Part shown: positions 8,764 through 17,392 of the stretch, piece by piece | How the letters are laid out: each line of letters opens with the position of its first letter | Position numbering within the stretch: position 1 is the stretch's first letter | Assembly: GCA_028280505.1 (NCBI GenBank) | Contig: JANQLO010000006.1 | Location: forward strand, 45,332-109,331 | DNA from: Chromatiales bacterium | GTDB lineage: Bacteria > Pseudomonadota > Gammaproteobacteria > Chromatiales > Chromatiaceae | Direction of reading: 5' to 3' | Length of the DNA stretch: 64,000 bases | Made by a program: the position numbers and the translations under genes | Notes under the pieces: generated by a model | Told to the model about the DNA's origin: nothing | What the model saw: only the letters and a program-made list of their open reading frames with translations | Database searches by the model: none

Positions 8764-9279
8764 ATGCATTCGGCTAACGGCGTTGTCAGTACCTTACACA
8801 ACGAGATTGCATTTGGTTTCGGGCTGCCGTCAGAGGTCGAGCGTCTACTTCAGCTTGCCGCGTCGCGCGTAACCCGTGATGCCGAGTCGCTGGATGCGTT
8901 GAATCAGGCTCGGGCTTTGGCACCGGATCAGATCGAAGTGTTGGTCGCGCTGTACAAATTCCATTGTTATCGCGGCGATATCAATCTGGCGGAACGGTAT
9001 GCGGAGCAAACCCTGTTCGAGTCGGCCCGACAGGGCGGGTTTGATTCGAAATGGGAATGTCTCGATGCCGGTTCGACGAACTGGGGTGAACCGCGGGGTC
9101 CGGCGCGAACCTACCTCTACAGTTTAAAGGCCATGGCGTTCATCTATCTGCGGCAATGTCGGCTCGAAGAGGCTGAACTCGTGCTGTCAGCGTTACGCCG
9201 CTTGGACCCGAATGATCGCGTGGGTGGCGGTGTGGTTATCGAATTGGCGCAAGCGCTACGGGAATCCGAAGATGTCTGA
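8764..9279 (+). CDS. TPR-like protein of the nif cluster, copy 1
   Basis: The protein of about 171 residues (175 if the GTG at 8752 is used) consists of helix pairs resembling tetratricopeptide repeats: ALNQARALAPDQIEVLVALYKF, then INLAERYAEQTL, and AMAFIYLRQCRLEEAELVLSALRRLDPNDR. It is paralogous to the protein at 25800-26327, with the same order of helices and shared LAP-x-x-x-x-VLVALY and LR-x-LD-x-x-DR-type segments. It follows the 2Fe-2S ferredoxin and overlaps the next gene by 8 bases. TPR proteins are adaptors; the partner here is unknown but likely in nitrogenase maturation. Confidence 0.78.
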   Translation: MHSANGVVSTLHNEIAFGFGLPSEVERLLQLAASRVTRDAESLDALNQARALAPDQIEVLVALYKFHCYRGDINLAERYAEQTLFESARQGGFDSKWECLDAGSTNWGEPRGPARTYLYSLKAMAFIYLRQCRLEEAELVLSALRRLDPNDRVGGGVVIELAQALRESEDV

Positions 9280-9646
9280 TGCGGTGACGCGGCGCTACCT
9301 TGCCGTCCGCGGTTTGTTGGATGCGGTCATGCAGCAATTACATGAGACTTTGCAAAACGAAGGCTTCGATCCGAAGGCGTTCGCGCTGAGTCCGCCCGAG
9401 GAAGCACTCTATCGTCTCGAAAAAGACCCGTCGAATGGTGAATACAGCTTGGTCGGGGACTGGATCGGAGAGCACGGTAACAAGCTCGGCAGCCTGCTGT
9501 TCCATGCCGACGGCAGCTTTTTTGTAGAGCATGACGTTGTCCAGCCACACCCAAGCAAACGACGCTGGTTTGTCGAGGCGGTTAATGCCTGGGGCAAGGG
9601 TGGCAACATCAAGGCCGAGTCACGCCTGCTGCCCATGCCGGAATAG
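9272..9646 (+). CDS. Conserved hypothetical protein of the nif operon
   Basis: The 124-residue soluble protein begins at the ATG at 9272, which lies inside the end of the TPR gene (8-base overlap), indicating tight operon coupling. It contains EEALYRLEKDPSNGEYSLVGDW and HADGSFFVEHDVVQ, suggesting a small alpha/beta domain. There are no cysteines or transmembrane segments. I do not recognise a characterised family; position suggests co-expression with nifENX. Confidence 0.72.
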   Translation: MSDAVTRRYLAVRGLLDAVMQQLHETLQNEGFDPKAFALSPPEEALYRLEKDPSNGEYSLVGDWIGEHGNKLGSLLFHADGSFFVEHDVVQPHPSKRRWFVEAVNAWGKGGNIKAESRLLPMPE

Positions 9647-9651
9647 CCTCG

Positions 9652-10065
9652 ATGGAATACCGCGTGATTTTTTATCACAAGCAGGCCACCAGTGCGCGCA
9701 CGCGCTTTTTACGTTTCGCCAATAACAGCGTCTGCGCATTCGATGCCTTGCCGAAGTTGGCGAGAGTGATCGATGATCTTCCCGAAACAACGCCCCTACA
9801 TCAGAATAAAGTACTCTCAGCAGCCGCACAGGAGATCGGCCTGAGGCCCGAAGAGCTGGTTGCTGAAAACGAATTTCAGCAGTTGGTCGAGGTGCCCGGG
9901 CAACAGATCCGCATTATTCTCGCCGCGATAAAAACCACCGATCCACCCTTTGAGCTGGCTGAACGCATCGATGCAAACTTCATTGATTTAACTCAAGCAC
10001 GCGCGTTACCGCCGGTTGAGCTGCAGTTGTTGCGAACAGCGTACGAAGTGGTTCTGGGCGGCTAA
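9652..10065 (+). CDS. Conserved hypothetical protein, last gene of the nifE operon
   Basis: The 137-residue protein starts 6 bases after the preceding gene. It has a beta-rich N terminus (MEYRVIFYHKQ) and a mostly helical remainder. No metal ligands, signal peptide or known motif are visible. Being last in a co-directional run that starts at the sigma-54 promoter at 3553, it should be expressed under nitrogen-fixing conditions. The function is unknown. Confidence 0.72.
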   Translation: MEYRVIFYHKQATSARTRFLRFANNSVCAFDALPKLARVIDDLPETTPLHQNKVLSAAAQEIGLRPEELVAENEFQQLVEVPGQQIRIILAAIKTTDPPFELAERIDANFIDLTQARALPPVELQLLRTAYEVVLGG

Positions 10066-10330
10066 AATCCGACTGGATGCGAATCTTGTATAGCAGGAAC
10101 ACCAGCGAGTAACCGCAAAGAAGTGGTGACGTAATCCAACAGCGTTTGGAAATCGCCCGAGTTGGAGTGCACCAACTTTTTGGTTGTCGAGATGTGGTAT
10201 CTCCAAACGAAGATACTATGGGTCTGCAAGGATCCAAAACGTGTTGAGCTCCGGCAGCGCTGAGATGCCGTTGTAGATCGCCCGATTGAGTGAGTCTAGA
10301 GAATACTTGTGTATGTGTTGGTAGATCGAT

Positions 10331-12979
10331 TCAGCCCGGAATCCACTTGGCAAGGGTTTCGTACAATCTGCTGCATTCCACAGGTTTTGCAACGAAGTCG
10401 TCCATGCCTGCAGACCGGCAGCGTCGGCGGTCTTCGTCGAACGCGTTTGCGGTCATCGCGATGATTGGCACCGTATTGCCGGTTTGACGAATCAAACGGG
10501 TTGCCTCGGTGCCGTCTAGAATGGGCATCTGTACATCCATTAATACGACATCGTATTCTCCGGCAGCGATTTTGGTAACGGCTTCTCTACCGTCGGTTGC
10601 CGTATCGACCATGAGTCCCGCCAGTTTGAGTTGCTCTTGTGCGACGGCTTGGTTGACGAGATTGTCTTCCACCAAGAGCACATGGCTGCCTTGGCGTAGG
10701 GTCGTGTCAGTTGTTTGTACTGATTCGATCGAGTTCGATTTGTCATATCGAAAGACTGTGGTAAACCAGAAGGTGCTGCCTCGATCGGGTTCGCTTTCGA
10801 CGCCGACATCTCCTCCCATTAGCCTCGCCAGTTGTTTGTTTATGGCCAAGCCGAGTCCCGAGCCACCGTACTTTCGGGTTGTCGATGCATCGGCCTGTTC
10901 GAAATTTTTAAACAGGCGTTTTTGAGTTTGTTGATCGATGCCAATCCCACGGTCAGTAACAGAGAAACGGACTACTCCGTGGTCGGGACGGTTTTCCGCC
11001 AGTTCGGCATTGAGTCGGATCTCGCCAGTGTCGGAGAACTTGATGGCGTTATCGGCGTAGTTGATCAGCAACTGCATGAGGCGTAGACGATCGCCGAGCA
11101 GTGGTTTTTTGACCAATGCCGGATCAAGCTCTGCGATGAGTGACAATCCTTTGGTATCGGCGCGTGCTGACATTGTGGCTATGACGCTATCCAGAATTTC
11201 GGACAGATTGACAGGCAGTTCCTCGACTTCCATTTGTTCAGCTTCGATTTTGGAAAGGTCGAGAATGTTGTTAATGACGCTCAGTAAGTGATGCGCGGAC
11301 TCGTCGATGTACTTGAGTTTTTCAACCTGTCTGGACTCAGTGATTTCGTCTCGTAGAAGTTCGGACAGCCCAACAATTGCATTAAGAGGCGTGCGGATTT
11401 CATGGCTCATGTTTGCCAGAAAGGCGCTTTTGGCAACATTGGCGGTTTCGGCAGCTTGTTTTGCTTCCTGAAGGTCTCGAGTGCGCTTATAGACGAGGTC
11501 CTCAAGATGGTTTCGATAGCGATCGAGTTCCTTTTCTGCGAGCTTTAGCTTCGTGATGTCTTGCATCGTACCGATTAAGCGCCGTTTACTACCGTCAGAT
11601 CCTGGATCGACAGTCGCCAGCTGCCGAATCCAGCGTGTCCTCTCTTCGATGACGATACGATGCTCGATGTCCAGAGGCATCCCGTTGTCGAGTTCAGCCC
11701 ATGCAGACAGCACGGTCTTTTTGTCATCCTGATGAATACGTTCGGCAAGCTTTTCCAGCGTTACTGTCTCATCATAAGAAAACCCGAACATGTCGAGCAG
11801 TTGTTGGGAGCATGTGAGGGTGGTGTCATCGCTTTCGAGCGCCCAACTACCTGTCTTGGTAACGGATTGTGCGTGGCGAAGATTGCGTTCACTGAGCGAT
11901 AACGCGAGTTGGTTGGTACGATCCGACCTTAGCTTGAGTAGAAGCAGCAACGTCAGGACGAGACCGCCGATCAAGGCCAGCCAGGATGTATGACTGACGT
12001 GTTTCTCCCAAAAGCTAGGTGCCGGTGTGAATTCCAATGACCAAACACGATCAGGCGCTTTAATCGCTATATGGGAAAGTTCACGGGGATCGACGGGTAT
12101 CTCGATTTCTGTATTTTTCCCGCGAGAACGTGACGGCTTAAAATAGAGCATACGACGCTGTATTGGTATGGATTCGTCATAGAGGGCGATATCGAGTCCC
12201 GAAATCCTGGTGTACAAAAGGGCGGATTCGACGAGTCGTTTTATATCGAAGATCGCACCGATGAAGCCGATTAGTTTTGCGTCATCCGAGTTGGCGGGAG
12301 TATGTTGGTCGAATATCGGATGGAGAACCAGTACCGTTGCGCGCTTCTCTTCCAATTGCAGAATATGCAGAGCGGCACTCATCGTTAATTTTCCCGACTT
12401 TTTAGCTTTGGTCAGCGCGAGTTTGATCGTTGGATCGGAAAGGACATCAAAGCCACGAAGCTGAGGGTCGCTGTCGACCGTTACCATGAAATCAATTGGG
12501 AAGTATTCTGATCGCTTGTTGGCTGGCATTAGTCCGCCATGGGGATCTTCCTCCATTATCTGAAAGTTCGAAAATCCGATGGCACGGTTGGTGGCTTCGA
12601 ATGTGCTGCGTTGACCGTCAGTTACCAGGGGCATCCAGAGATAGGCAAGCGAGGCAGATTGGGTTTCGATTTGGTGTTGGACGTATGCGTGAAACTCTTC
12701 GCGAGTAACCTTTTCCGAGGCGCGATACAAACCAGCCACATGTTCAAGACTCTCCCATGTGGTTTGGAGCGTGCGTTCGATAGCTAATGCATGACTTTGA
12801 CTAGCGTGGTGGAATTCTTTGAGAAGACTGTGTCGCTCCTGAGATGCGATCAAAGAGAATACGGCGAAGGTTACAAATATGCTGATTACCCCGACAGCCC
12901 ATATCGTCTTATCGCTGAGGAGAGGCCGTCGTGTGATGGATTCGTTCGCCATATGTTCTCTATGAGGCATCCATGCCAC
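10331..12979 (-). CDS. CHASE-domain hybrid sensor histidine kinase
   Basis: The protein of up to 882 residues is membrane-anchored: TM1 is at about 27-47, an extracytoplasmic CHASE ligand-sensing domain at about 60-290, TM2 at about 333-355, and a PAS domain at about 370-490. A coiled coil leads to the kinase core with H-box NMSHEIRTPLNA, N-box NYADNAIKFS, DRGIGID and GSGLGLAIN. A C-terminal receiver has VEDN, phospho-Asp in VLMDVQMPILDG and the conserved Lys in AKPVE. Start choices are ATGs at 12979, 12970 and 12952; the last gives MANESITRRPLL. It is read against the flanking nif genes. Signal and output are unknown. Confidence 0.92.
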   Translation of the reverse strand: MAWMPHREHMANESITRRPLLSDKTIWAVGVISIFVTFAVFSLIASQERHSLLKEFHHASQSHALAIERTLQTTWESLEHVAGLYRASEKVTREEFHAYVQHQIETQSASLAYLWMPLVTDGQRSTFEATNRAIGFSNFQIMEEDPHGGLMPANKRSEYFPIDFMVTVDSDPQLRGFDVLSDPTIKLALTKAKKSGKLTMSAALHILQLEEKRATVLVLHPIFDQHTPANSDDAKLIGFIGAIFDIKRLVESALLYTRISGLDIALYDESIPIQRRMLYFKPSRSRGKNTEIEIPVDPRELSHIAIKAPDRVWSLEFTPAPSFWEKHVSHTSWLALIGGLVLTLLLLLKLRSDRTNQLALSLSERNLRHAQSVTKTGSWALESDDTTLTCSQQLLDMFGFSYDETVTLEKLAERIHQDDKKTVLSAWAELDNGMPLDIEHRIVIEERTRWIRQLATVDPGSDGSKRRLIGTMQDITKLKLAEKELDRYRNHLEDLVYKRTRDLQEAKQAAETANVAKSAFLANMSHEIRTPLNAIVGLSELLRDEITESRQVEKLKYIDESAHHLLSVINNILDLSKIEAEQMEVEELPVNLSEILDSVIATMSARADTKGLSLIAELDPALVKKPLLGDRLRLMQLLINYADNAIKFSDTGEIRLNAELAENRPDHGVVRFSVTDRGIGIDQQTQKRLFKNFEQADASTTRKYGGSGLGLAINKQLARLMGGDVGVESEPDRGSTFWFTTVFRYDKSNSIESVQTTDTTLRQGSHVLLVEDNLVNQAVAQEQLKLAGLMVDTATDGREAVTKIAAGEYDVVLMDVQMPILDGTEATRLIRQTGNTVPIIAMTANAFDEDRRRCRSAGMDDFVAKPVECSRLYETLAKWIPG

Positions 12980-13137
12980 CAGTCCGATGGCTTAAATAGC
13001 ATCTGGGTAGACATACCTTATCGGCAGCTATGTGGGAATCTTGCTGGATTCACCCACTTTGCCGGCTGATGGAACGTCGTCGAGAACTTGTCCGCTAACG
13101 TGGGTAGGCGAATATATAGGGCTGCACTTGCTTATGG

Positions 13138-13392
13138 TCAGTTTTTCGCAGTTTGCAGCTCCTCGGGCCAGCATCCGGTTGGCGGGCCTAAATTGAGCTC
13201 TTCGTCTTCGAATCGCACTAGATAGACCTTGCGGTGTGGTGCTTCTTCGAGATGTCCGGTTTCAATGATGACCCCGCGTGTACCGGCCTTGGCGAGCAGG
13301 GCGTCCATCGGTACTTCCGGGATGCCGCCATCGTTATAGATGTGGCTGGCGGCGAAAACGACGTCACCGGGTGAGAGATGTTCGAGATCCAT
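13138..13392 (-). CDS. Short NifZ-like protein divergent from iscA
   Basis: The 84-residue protein aligns by eye with the N-terminal repeat of the full NifZ at 26717-27175: both share G-D-x-V, then N-D-G-x-x-P, a G-x-x-G-x-V turn, then V-Y-x-V-x-F and a final P-E-L. NifZ assists P-cluster formation in the NifDK protein. This copy is a single-repeat version, like the short cyanobacterial NifZ, and is transcribed divergently from iscA-nifUS. A sigma-54-like site on its strand (13556-13571) could drive it. Function as a NifZ paralogue is inferred. Confidence 0.65.
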   Translation of the reverse strand: MDLEHLSPGDVVFAASHIYNDGGIPEVPMDALLAKAGTRGVIIETGHLEEAPHRKVYLVRFEDEELNLGPPTGCWPEELQTAKN

Positions 13393-13439
13393 GGGCTTTC
13401 TCCTTTGTCGTGTTGTTCACTATGCATCAGGTGGTGATT

Positions 13440-13455
13440 TGTTTGATCTGCGACA
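13440..13455. promoter_or_regulatory. NifA upstream activator site between the nifZ-like gene and iscA
   Basis: TGT (13440-13442), ten bases TTGATCTGCG, then ACA (13453-13455) fits TGT-N10-ACA. It lies 64 bases upstream of the -24 element of the iscA promoter and in the shared divergent spacer, so it could also act on the leftward gene. Confidence 0.8.
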
Positions 13456-13519
13456 AGTACGTTTGTCGGTAATTAAAAAAAGCGTTGAAAAACAACGCGA
13501 AAACTGTCCGTTCGATACA

Positions 13520-13535
13520 TGGCATACGGTTTGCA
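13520..13535 (+). promoter_or_regulatory. Sigma-54 promoter of iscA-nifU-nifS
   Basis: TGGCAT (13520-13525), ACGGT, TTGCA (13531-13535) matches the -24/-12 pattern with one deviation in the -24 block. Transcription should start near 13546, about 40 bases before the iscA start. A 17-base identical stretch ending in the -12 element recurs in the modA promoter at 42280-42296. Confidence 0.88.
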
Positions 13536-13555
13536 CAAGCATCGGTATACCAAGA

Positions 13556-13571
13556 TGCAAATCACTTGCCA
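13556..13571 (-). promoter_or_regulatory. Possible leftward sigma-54 promoter for the nifZ-like gene
   Basis: Read on the minus strand, TGGCAA (13571-13566), GTGAT, TTGCA (13560-13556) keeps the GG and GC dinucleotides at the correct separation. It would give a leader of about 150 bases before the nifZ-like start and places the shared NifA site downstream of the start point, which is unusual. It overlaps the iscA leader. Confidence 0.4.
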
Positions 13572-13585
13572 TGGAGAATGCAAAC

Positions 13586-13909
13586 ATGCTGACACTGACT
13601 GAACGGGCGCAAAAGGCCATCGGGCGTTTCATAGAAGGCTCTGAAACACCGGTCGAGGGCCTGCGAATCTCAGTGACCGGCGGCGGTTGTTCGGGTATGC
13701 AGTACGGCATGGCGTTGGAGCCGTCACCGAATAGTGATGATGCCGTAGTCGAACTCGGCTTGGTGAAAGTCTTTGTCGACCCGCAGAGCGCACCATTGCT
13801 GGAAGGTGTCACGGTCGATTTTCTCGATGGCATAGAAGGATCGGGTTTCAAGTTCGACAACCCAAACGCGACCGCTAGTTGTGGCTGCGGTAACTCGTTC
13901 TCCGCTTGA
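13586..13909 (+). CDS. iscA: nif-specific A-type Fe-S carrier (IscA-nif)
   Basis: A-type carriers accept Fe-S clusters from NifU and deliver them to apo-proteins. With the ATG at 13586, preceded by GGAG at the right distance, the protein is 107 residues, the usual size of IscA-nif. The three ligand cysteines are visible: SVTGGGCSGMQY and the C-terminal SCGCGNSF pair. An upstream in-frame ATG at 13571 would add five residues but lacks a ribosome site. It is the first gene of the iscA-nifU-nifS operon under its own sigma-54 promoter. Confidence 0.92.
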   Translation: MLTLTERAQKAIGRFIEGSETPVEGLRISVTGGGCSGMQYGMALEPSPNSDDAVVELGLVKVFVDPQSAPLLEGVTVDFLDGIEGSGFKFDNPNATASCGCGNSFSA

Positions 13910-13927
13910 TCGGTCAGGAGTCAGAAG

Positions 13928-14818
13928 ATGTGGGATTACTCGGAAAAGGTTAAAGAACATTTCTTTGCACCACGTAATGCGGGTGCAGTCGACGGTGCAA
14001 ATGCCGTTGGTGATGTCGGTTCCTTGTCTTGCGGTGATGCTTTGCGCCTCACCTTAAAGGTTGATCCGGAGTCTGAGACGATTCTCGATGCCGGTTTTCA
14101 GACCTTCGGTTGCGGTTCTGCCATTGCGTCGAGTTCGGCACTGACCGAGATCATAAAAGGCATGAACATTGATGCGGCCTTACAGGTAAGCAATCAGGAC
14201 ATCGCCGACTATCTTGATGGTCTGCCGCCGGAGAAAATGCATTGTTCGGTCATGGGGCGTGAGGCCTTACAGGCCGCGGTCGCCAACTATCGCGGTGAAG
14301 AATGGGTGGATGATCATGAAGAAGGTGCGTTGATATGCAAATGCTTCGCGGTCGATGCGGTAATGATCGAAGAAACGATTCGTGCGAACGATCTCAGCAC
14401 CGTTGAGGAAGTCACGAATTACACCAAGGCAGGTGGTGGCTGTTCAGCTTGTCATGAAGGCATTGAAGAGATTCTTATGAAGGTTATGGATGAGCGCGGT
14501 GAGACTTTCGACCCGACTGCGGTTGCGGGCGAGATCAAAAAGCCGACATCGGGACTGACTAATCTTCAACGTATGAAGCGCATCGAAGAACTGCTCGAAG
14601 AGATTCGGCCGAATCTGCAACGCGATCATGGCGACGTCGAACTGGTCGAGGTCGATGGCAAATATATTTATGTGAAGATGATTGGCGCCTGTGCCGGCTG
14701 CCAGATGGCATCCACCACGCTGGGCGGTATTCAACAGCATCTGGCTGAAGGGCTGGGTGAGTTCATTCAGGTGTTACCCGCTGAAGAACTGGCACGCCGC
14801 GCGGCGATGGGGGCTTGA
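13928..14818 (+). CDS. nifU: Fe-S cluster scaffold NifU
   Basis: NifU is the dedicated scaffold for nitrogenase Fe-S clusters. The 296-residue protein has all three modules: an N-terminal IscU-like domain ([22 protein letters not shown] and MHCSVMG supply the cysteines), a central permanent 2Fe-2S domain (ICKCFAV and [10 protein letters not shown]), and a C-terminal Nfu domain with [10 protein letters not shown]. The ribosome site is TCAGGAG. It is followed directly by nifS, the sulfur donor, with the stop two bases before the preferred nifS ATG. Confidence 0.97.
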   Translation: MWDYSEKVKEHFFAPRNAGAVDGANAVGDVGSLSCGDALRLTLKVDPESETILDAGFQTFGCGSAIASSSALTEIIKGMNIDAALQVSNQDIADYLDGLPPEKMHCSVMGREALQAAVANYRGEEWVDDHEEGALICKCFAVDAVMIEETIRANDLSTVEEVTNYTKAGGGCSACHEGIEEILMKVMDERGETFDPTAVAGEIKKPTSGLTNLQRMKRIEELLEEIRPNLQRDHGDVELVEVDGKYIYVKMIGACAGCQMASTTLGGIQQHLAEGLGEFIQVLPAEELARRAAMGA

Positions 14819-14820
14819 TC

Positions 14821-16032
14821 ATGGCCGATGGAATTTATCTCGACAACAACGCTACCACCATGGTGGCACCTGAAGTCGTCGAAGCGATGTTGCCGTTCTT
14901 CACCGAGCAGTTCGGGAATCCATCGTCATTACATCAATTCGGTGACAAGGTTGGTAGAGCGCTCAAAAAGGCACGCAAGCAGGTTCAAGCACTGCTCGGC
15001 GCCGAACACGACTCCGAGATTATTTTTACCTCTTGTGGTACCGAGTCGGATTCGACCGCGATCCTGTCGGCGCTCAAAGCACAGCCCGAGCGCAAGGAAA
15101 TTATCACCACTGTGGTCGAGCATCCTGCGGTTTTGACTTTATGTGAACAACTCGAAAAAGACGGTTACATTGTTCACTACCTCAAAGTGGATAAACGCGG
15201 CCGTCTCGATATCCAGGAATACTACGACCTGTTATCGGATCAGGTGGCGATCGTGTCTGTGATGTGGGCCAACAACGAGAGTGGTACCTTGTTCCCGGTC
15301 GAAGAGATGGCCGAAATGGCAAGGTCGGCCGGGGTCATGTTCCATACTGATGCGGTGCAGGCGGTCGGTAAATTGCCGATCGATCTGAAAGAAACCAGTA
15401 TCGATATGCTGTCGCTGTCAGGGCACAAACTGCATGCGCCAAAGGGCATCGGCGTGCTCTACCTGCGTCGCGGTGTTCGCTTTCGGCCACTGTTGCGAGG
15501 CGGCCACCAGGAGCGTGGCCGACGTGCCGGTACCGAGAATGCCACATCGATCGTCGGTCTTGGCAAGGCCTGTGAAATGGCGAGTGAAGCGATGGAATTC
15601 GAGAAGAGTTTCGTGCGTGCGATGCGTGATCGACTGGAGCAGGGCATCCTGTCACAGGTATCGCATTGTTTCGTGACCGGTGACCCGAACAATCGTCTTC
15701 CCAATACCTGCAATATCGCTTTTGAATATATTGAAGGCGAGGCCATTTTGCTGCTGCTGAACAAGATGGGCATCGCGGCATCCAGTGGTTCGGCTTGTAC
15801 TTCGGGTTCTCTCGAGCCTTCGCATGTGATGCGTGCGATGGACATCCCGTTTACCGCAGCGCATGGTTCGGTACGGTTTTCGTTGTCGCGTTACAACACC
15901 ATGGAGGAAATAGAACGTGTCATCGAGGCGGTACCGCCGATCGTCGAGCAGTTGCGTAAGTTGTCGCCGTATTGGGCGGATGGTGGGCCGGTCGAAGAGC
16001 CGGAAAAGGCTTTTGCACCGAAGTACGCTTGA
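14821..16032 (+). CDS. nifS: Nitrogenase-specific cysteine desulfurase NifS
   Basis: NifS is a pyridoxal-phosphate enzyme that removes sulfur from cysteine for cluster assembly on NifU. The 403-residue protein has the N-terminal YLDNNATT, the PLP lysine in SGHKLHAPKG (about residue 204), GGHQERGRRAGTEN, and the active-site cysteine loop SSGSACTSGS near residue 326. The ATG at 14821 is chosen over a TTG six bases upstream. It is the last gene of the iscA-nifU-nifS unit; in Azotobacter nifV would follow, but here a glycan island intervenes. Confidence 0.97.
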   Translation: MADGIYLDNNATTMVAPEVVEAMLPFFTEQFGNPSSLHQFGDKVGRALKKARKQVQALLGAEHDSEIIFTSCGTESDSTAILSALKAQPERKEIITTVVEHPAVLTLCEQLEKDGYIVHYLKVDKRGRLDIQEYYDLLSDQVAIVSVMWANNESGTLFPVEEMAEMARSAGVMFHTDAVQAVGKLPIDLKETSIDMLSLSGHKLHAPKGIGVLYLRRGVRFRPLLRGGHQERGRRAGTENATSIVGLGKACEMASEAMEFEKSFVRAMRDRLEQGILSQVSHCFVTGDPNNRLPNTCNIAFEYIEGEAILLLLNKMGIAASSGSACTSGSLEPSHVMRAMDIPFTAAHGSVRFSLSRYNTMEEIERVIEAVPPIVEQLRKLSPYWADGGPVEEPEKAFAPKYA

Positions 16033-16327
16033 AAAAGCGCATTTGCATACTGGTAGTGGCGATCCTTTGAAAAGCTTCAGTGCGGGGCGTTAAGCGTTTC
16101 GAAAGCGACTGCTATTGCGTCTGAGCATATTTGCCGCCAAGGCGGCAAGTCGTTATCGGTCAGATTGATTTCAGATACGCCGTTTACCGTTACGGTTTAG
16201 GACGCCAACCCGAAGCGACACATTGTGTTAATGCATTTGCAATAACACTGTCAGCAGGCTCTCCCGAATTTGTCAAAACCGATTCCTATGATTCGACTTC
16301 CCGAGAAGTCCATTGGAATCAAGAGCC
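16033..16327. other. Non-coding stretch after nifS, with a perfect palindrome
   Basis: No convincing gene is seen. The one clear structure is the palindrome TTGCCGCC-AA-GGCGGCAA at 16131-16148, which can fold into a tight hairpin about 100 bases after the nifS stop; there is no T-tract. The rest is lower in GC than the nif genes and probably carries the promoter of the next gene. Confidence 0.5.
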
Positions 16328-17389
16328 GTGTCGAGACCAGTTCGCGTCGGGGATTCATGCATTGCTGCCAAACGCCGGCAGGTCCTGTATTCGGCGGATG
16401 TCGCAACCGGCATCTTTGCCTCCTCCGCCGATCGGCTTGAGGTCGACGGCAAGCTGGTGATCTGGCGTTTCGTCGACGGAAAACGCGGTCATGAGAATCA
16501 AACTGCCGGTTTGATTGCGGCATTGGCCGAACATTACGAAACAAAGGTCGAGGAACTGTCTCCGTTTCCGGCGTGGGAAATCTTCCGCATGCTGACTTTG
16601 GGGAGTTATCGTCGGGATCGCGGTCCGACTCGTCCAGACCTTGTTGTCGGGGCGGGACATTCAACTCATTTTAGTGTGTTGGCAGCGCGTCGCGCCTATG
16701 GCGGCCGGGCCGTCGTGTTGATGAAACCGAGCCTGCCCTTGTCTTGGTTTGATCTGTGTCTCATTCCGGAGCACGACCGTCCCCCGGAACGTACAAACGT
16801 GGTCGTTACGCGCGGTGTGCTAAATACCGTGAAACGTTCGGTGGATAGAGATCCGTCCAGTGGGCTGATACTTATTGGCGGGCCATCCAAACACTTCGAT
16901 TGGGATGACGAATCGGTACTGCGCCAGGTTACGGATGTTGTGACGACCAACAAAGAGATGCGTTGGCTGGTTACCGATTCAAGGCGCACATCCGCCTCGA
17001 TGGCGCAACGGCTTGCCTCGGGGCTGCCGTCAAACGCTGAATTTGTGCCCAACCGGATGACGCATAAAAACTGGCTGCCTCGGCACATGGGTCGGGCGTC
17101 TGTGATCTGGTCCACTCCCGATAGCGTTTCGATGGTTTATGAGGCACTCACCTCCGGAGCGTCGGTAGGCCTGTTTCAACTATCATCCGTCAAGCGAAGC
17201 CGAGTCGCTCGGGGTATCGATGATCTGCGAAAGAGTGGCGCAGTGACCGATTATGTGCAGTGGCAGCGTACCGGCATCGTCGACGTGAGCCATCAGTTGC
17301 TCAATGAAGCCGGTCGATGTGCATATCTGATTTCTTCAAATAGTGAATTCTTGCCTGATACGCCCGGATTTTCTCCAACCCGCGCATAA
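16328..17389 (+). CDS. ELM1/GtrOC1-type putative glycosyltransferase, copy 1
   Basis: The protein has the DUF1022 (mitochondrial fission ELM1-like) pattern: IWRFVDGKRGHENQTAGL, then RPDLVVGAGHSTHFSVLAARR, IPEHDRPP, ILIGGPSKHFDWDD, TDSRRTSASM and the C-terminal STPDSVSMVYEALTSGASVGL. Bacterial members are GT-B-like enzymes associated with surface glycans. The start is uncertain: GTG at 16328, TTG at 16313, or GTG at 16457 immediately before IWRF, where homologues begin within about 10 residues. It converges on a paralogue at 17393. Confidence 0.8.
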   Translation: MSRPVRVGDSCIAAKRRQVLYSADVATGIFASSADRLEVDGKLVIWRFVDGKRGHENQTAGLIAALAEHYETKVEELSPFPAWEIFRMLTLGSYRRDRGPTRPDLVVGAGHSTHFSVLAARRAYGGRAVVLMKPSLPLSWFDLCLIPEHDRPPERTNVVVTRGVLNTVKRSVDRDPSSGLILIGGPSKHFDWDDESVLRQVTDVVTTNKEMRWLVTDSRRTSASMAQRLASGLPSNAEFVPNRMTHKNWLPRHMGRASVIWSTPDSVSMVYEALTSGASVGLFQLSSVKRSRVARGIDDLRKSGAVTDYVQWQRTGIVDVSHQLLNEAGRCAYLISSNSEFLPDTPGFSPTRA

Positions 17390-17392
17390 TCG

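Noticed and set aside
10066..10330. Protein-like minus-strand frames downstream of the hybrid kinase
   Set aside because: Two different frames look equally plausible with no start codon or homologue I recognise, so a frameshifted remnant cannot be supported.
16313..16456. N-terminal extension of the first ELM1-type protein
   Set aside because: The residues before IWRF do not resemble the family, so part of this open frame is probably untranslated; I kept GTG 16328 only as a provisional start.
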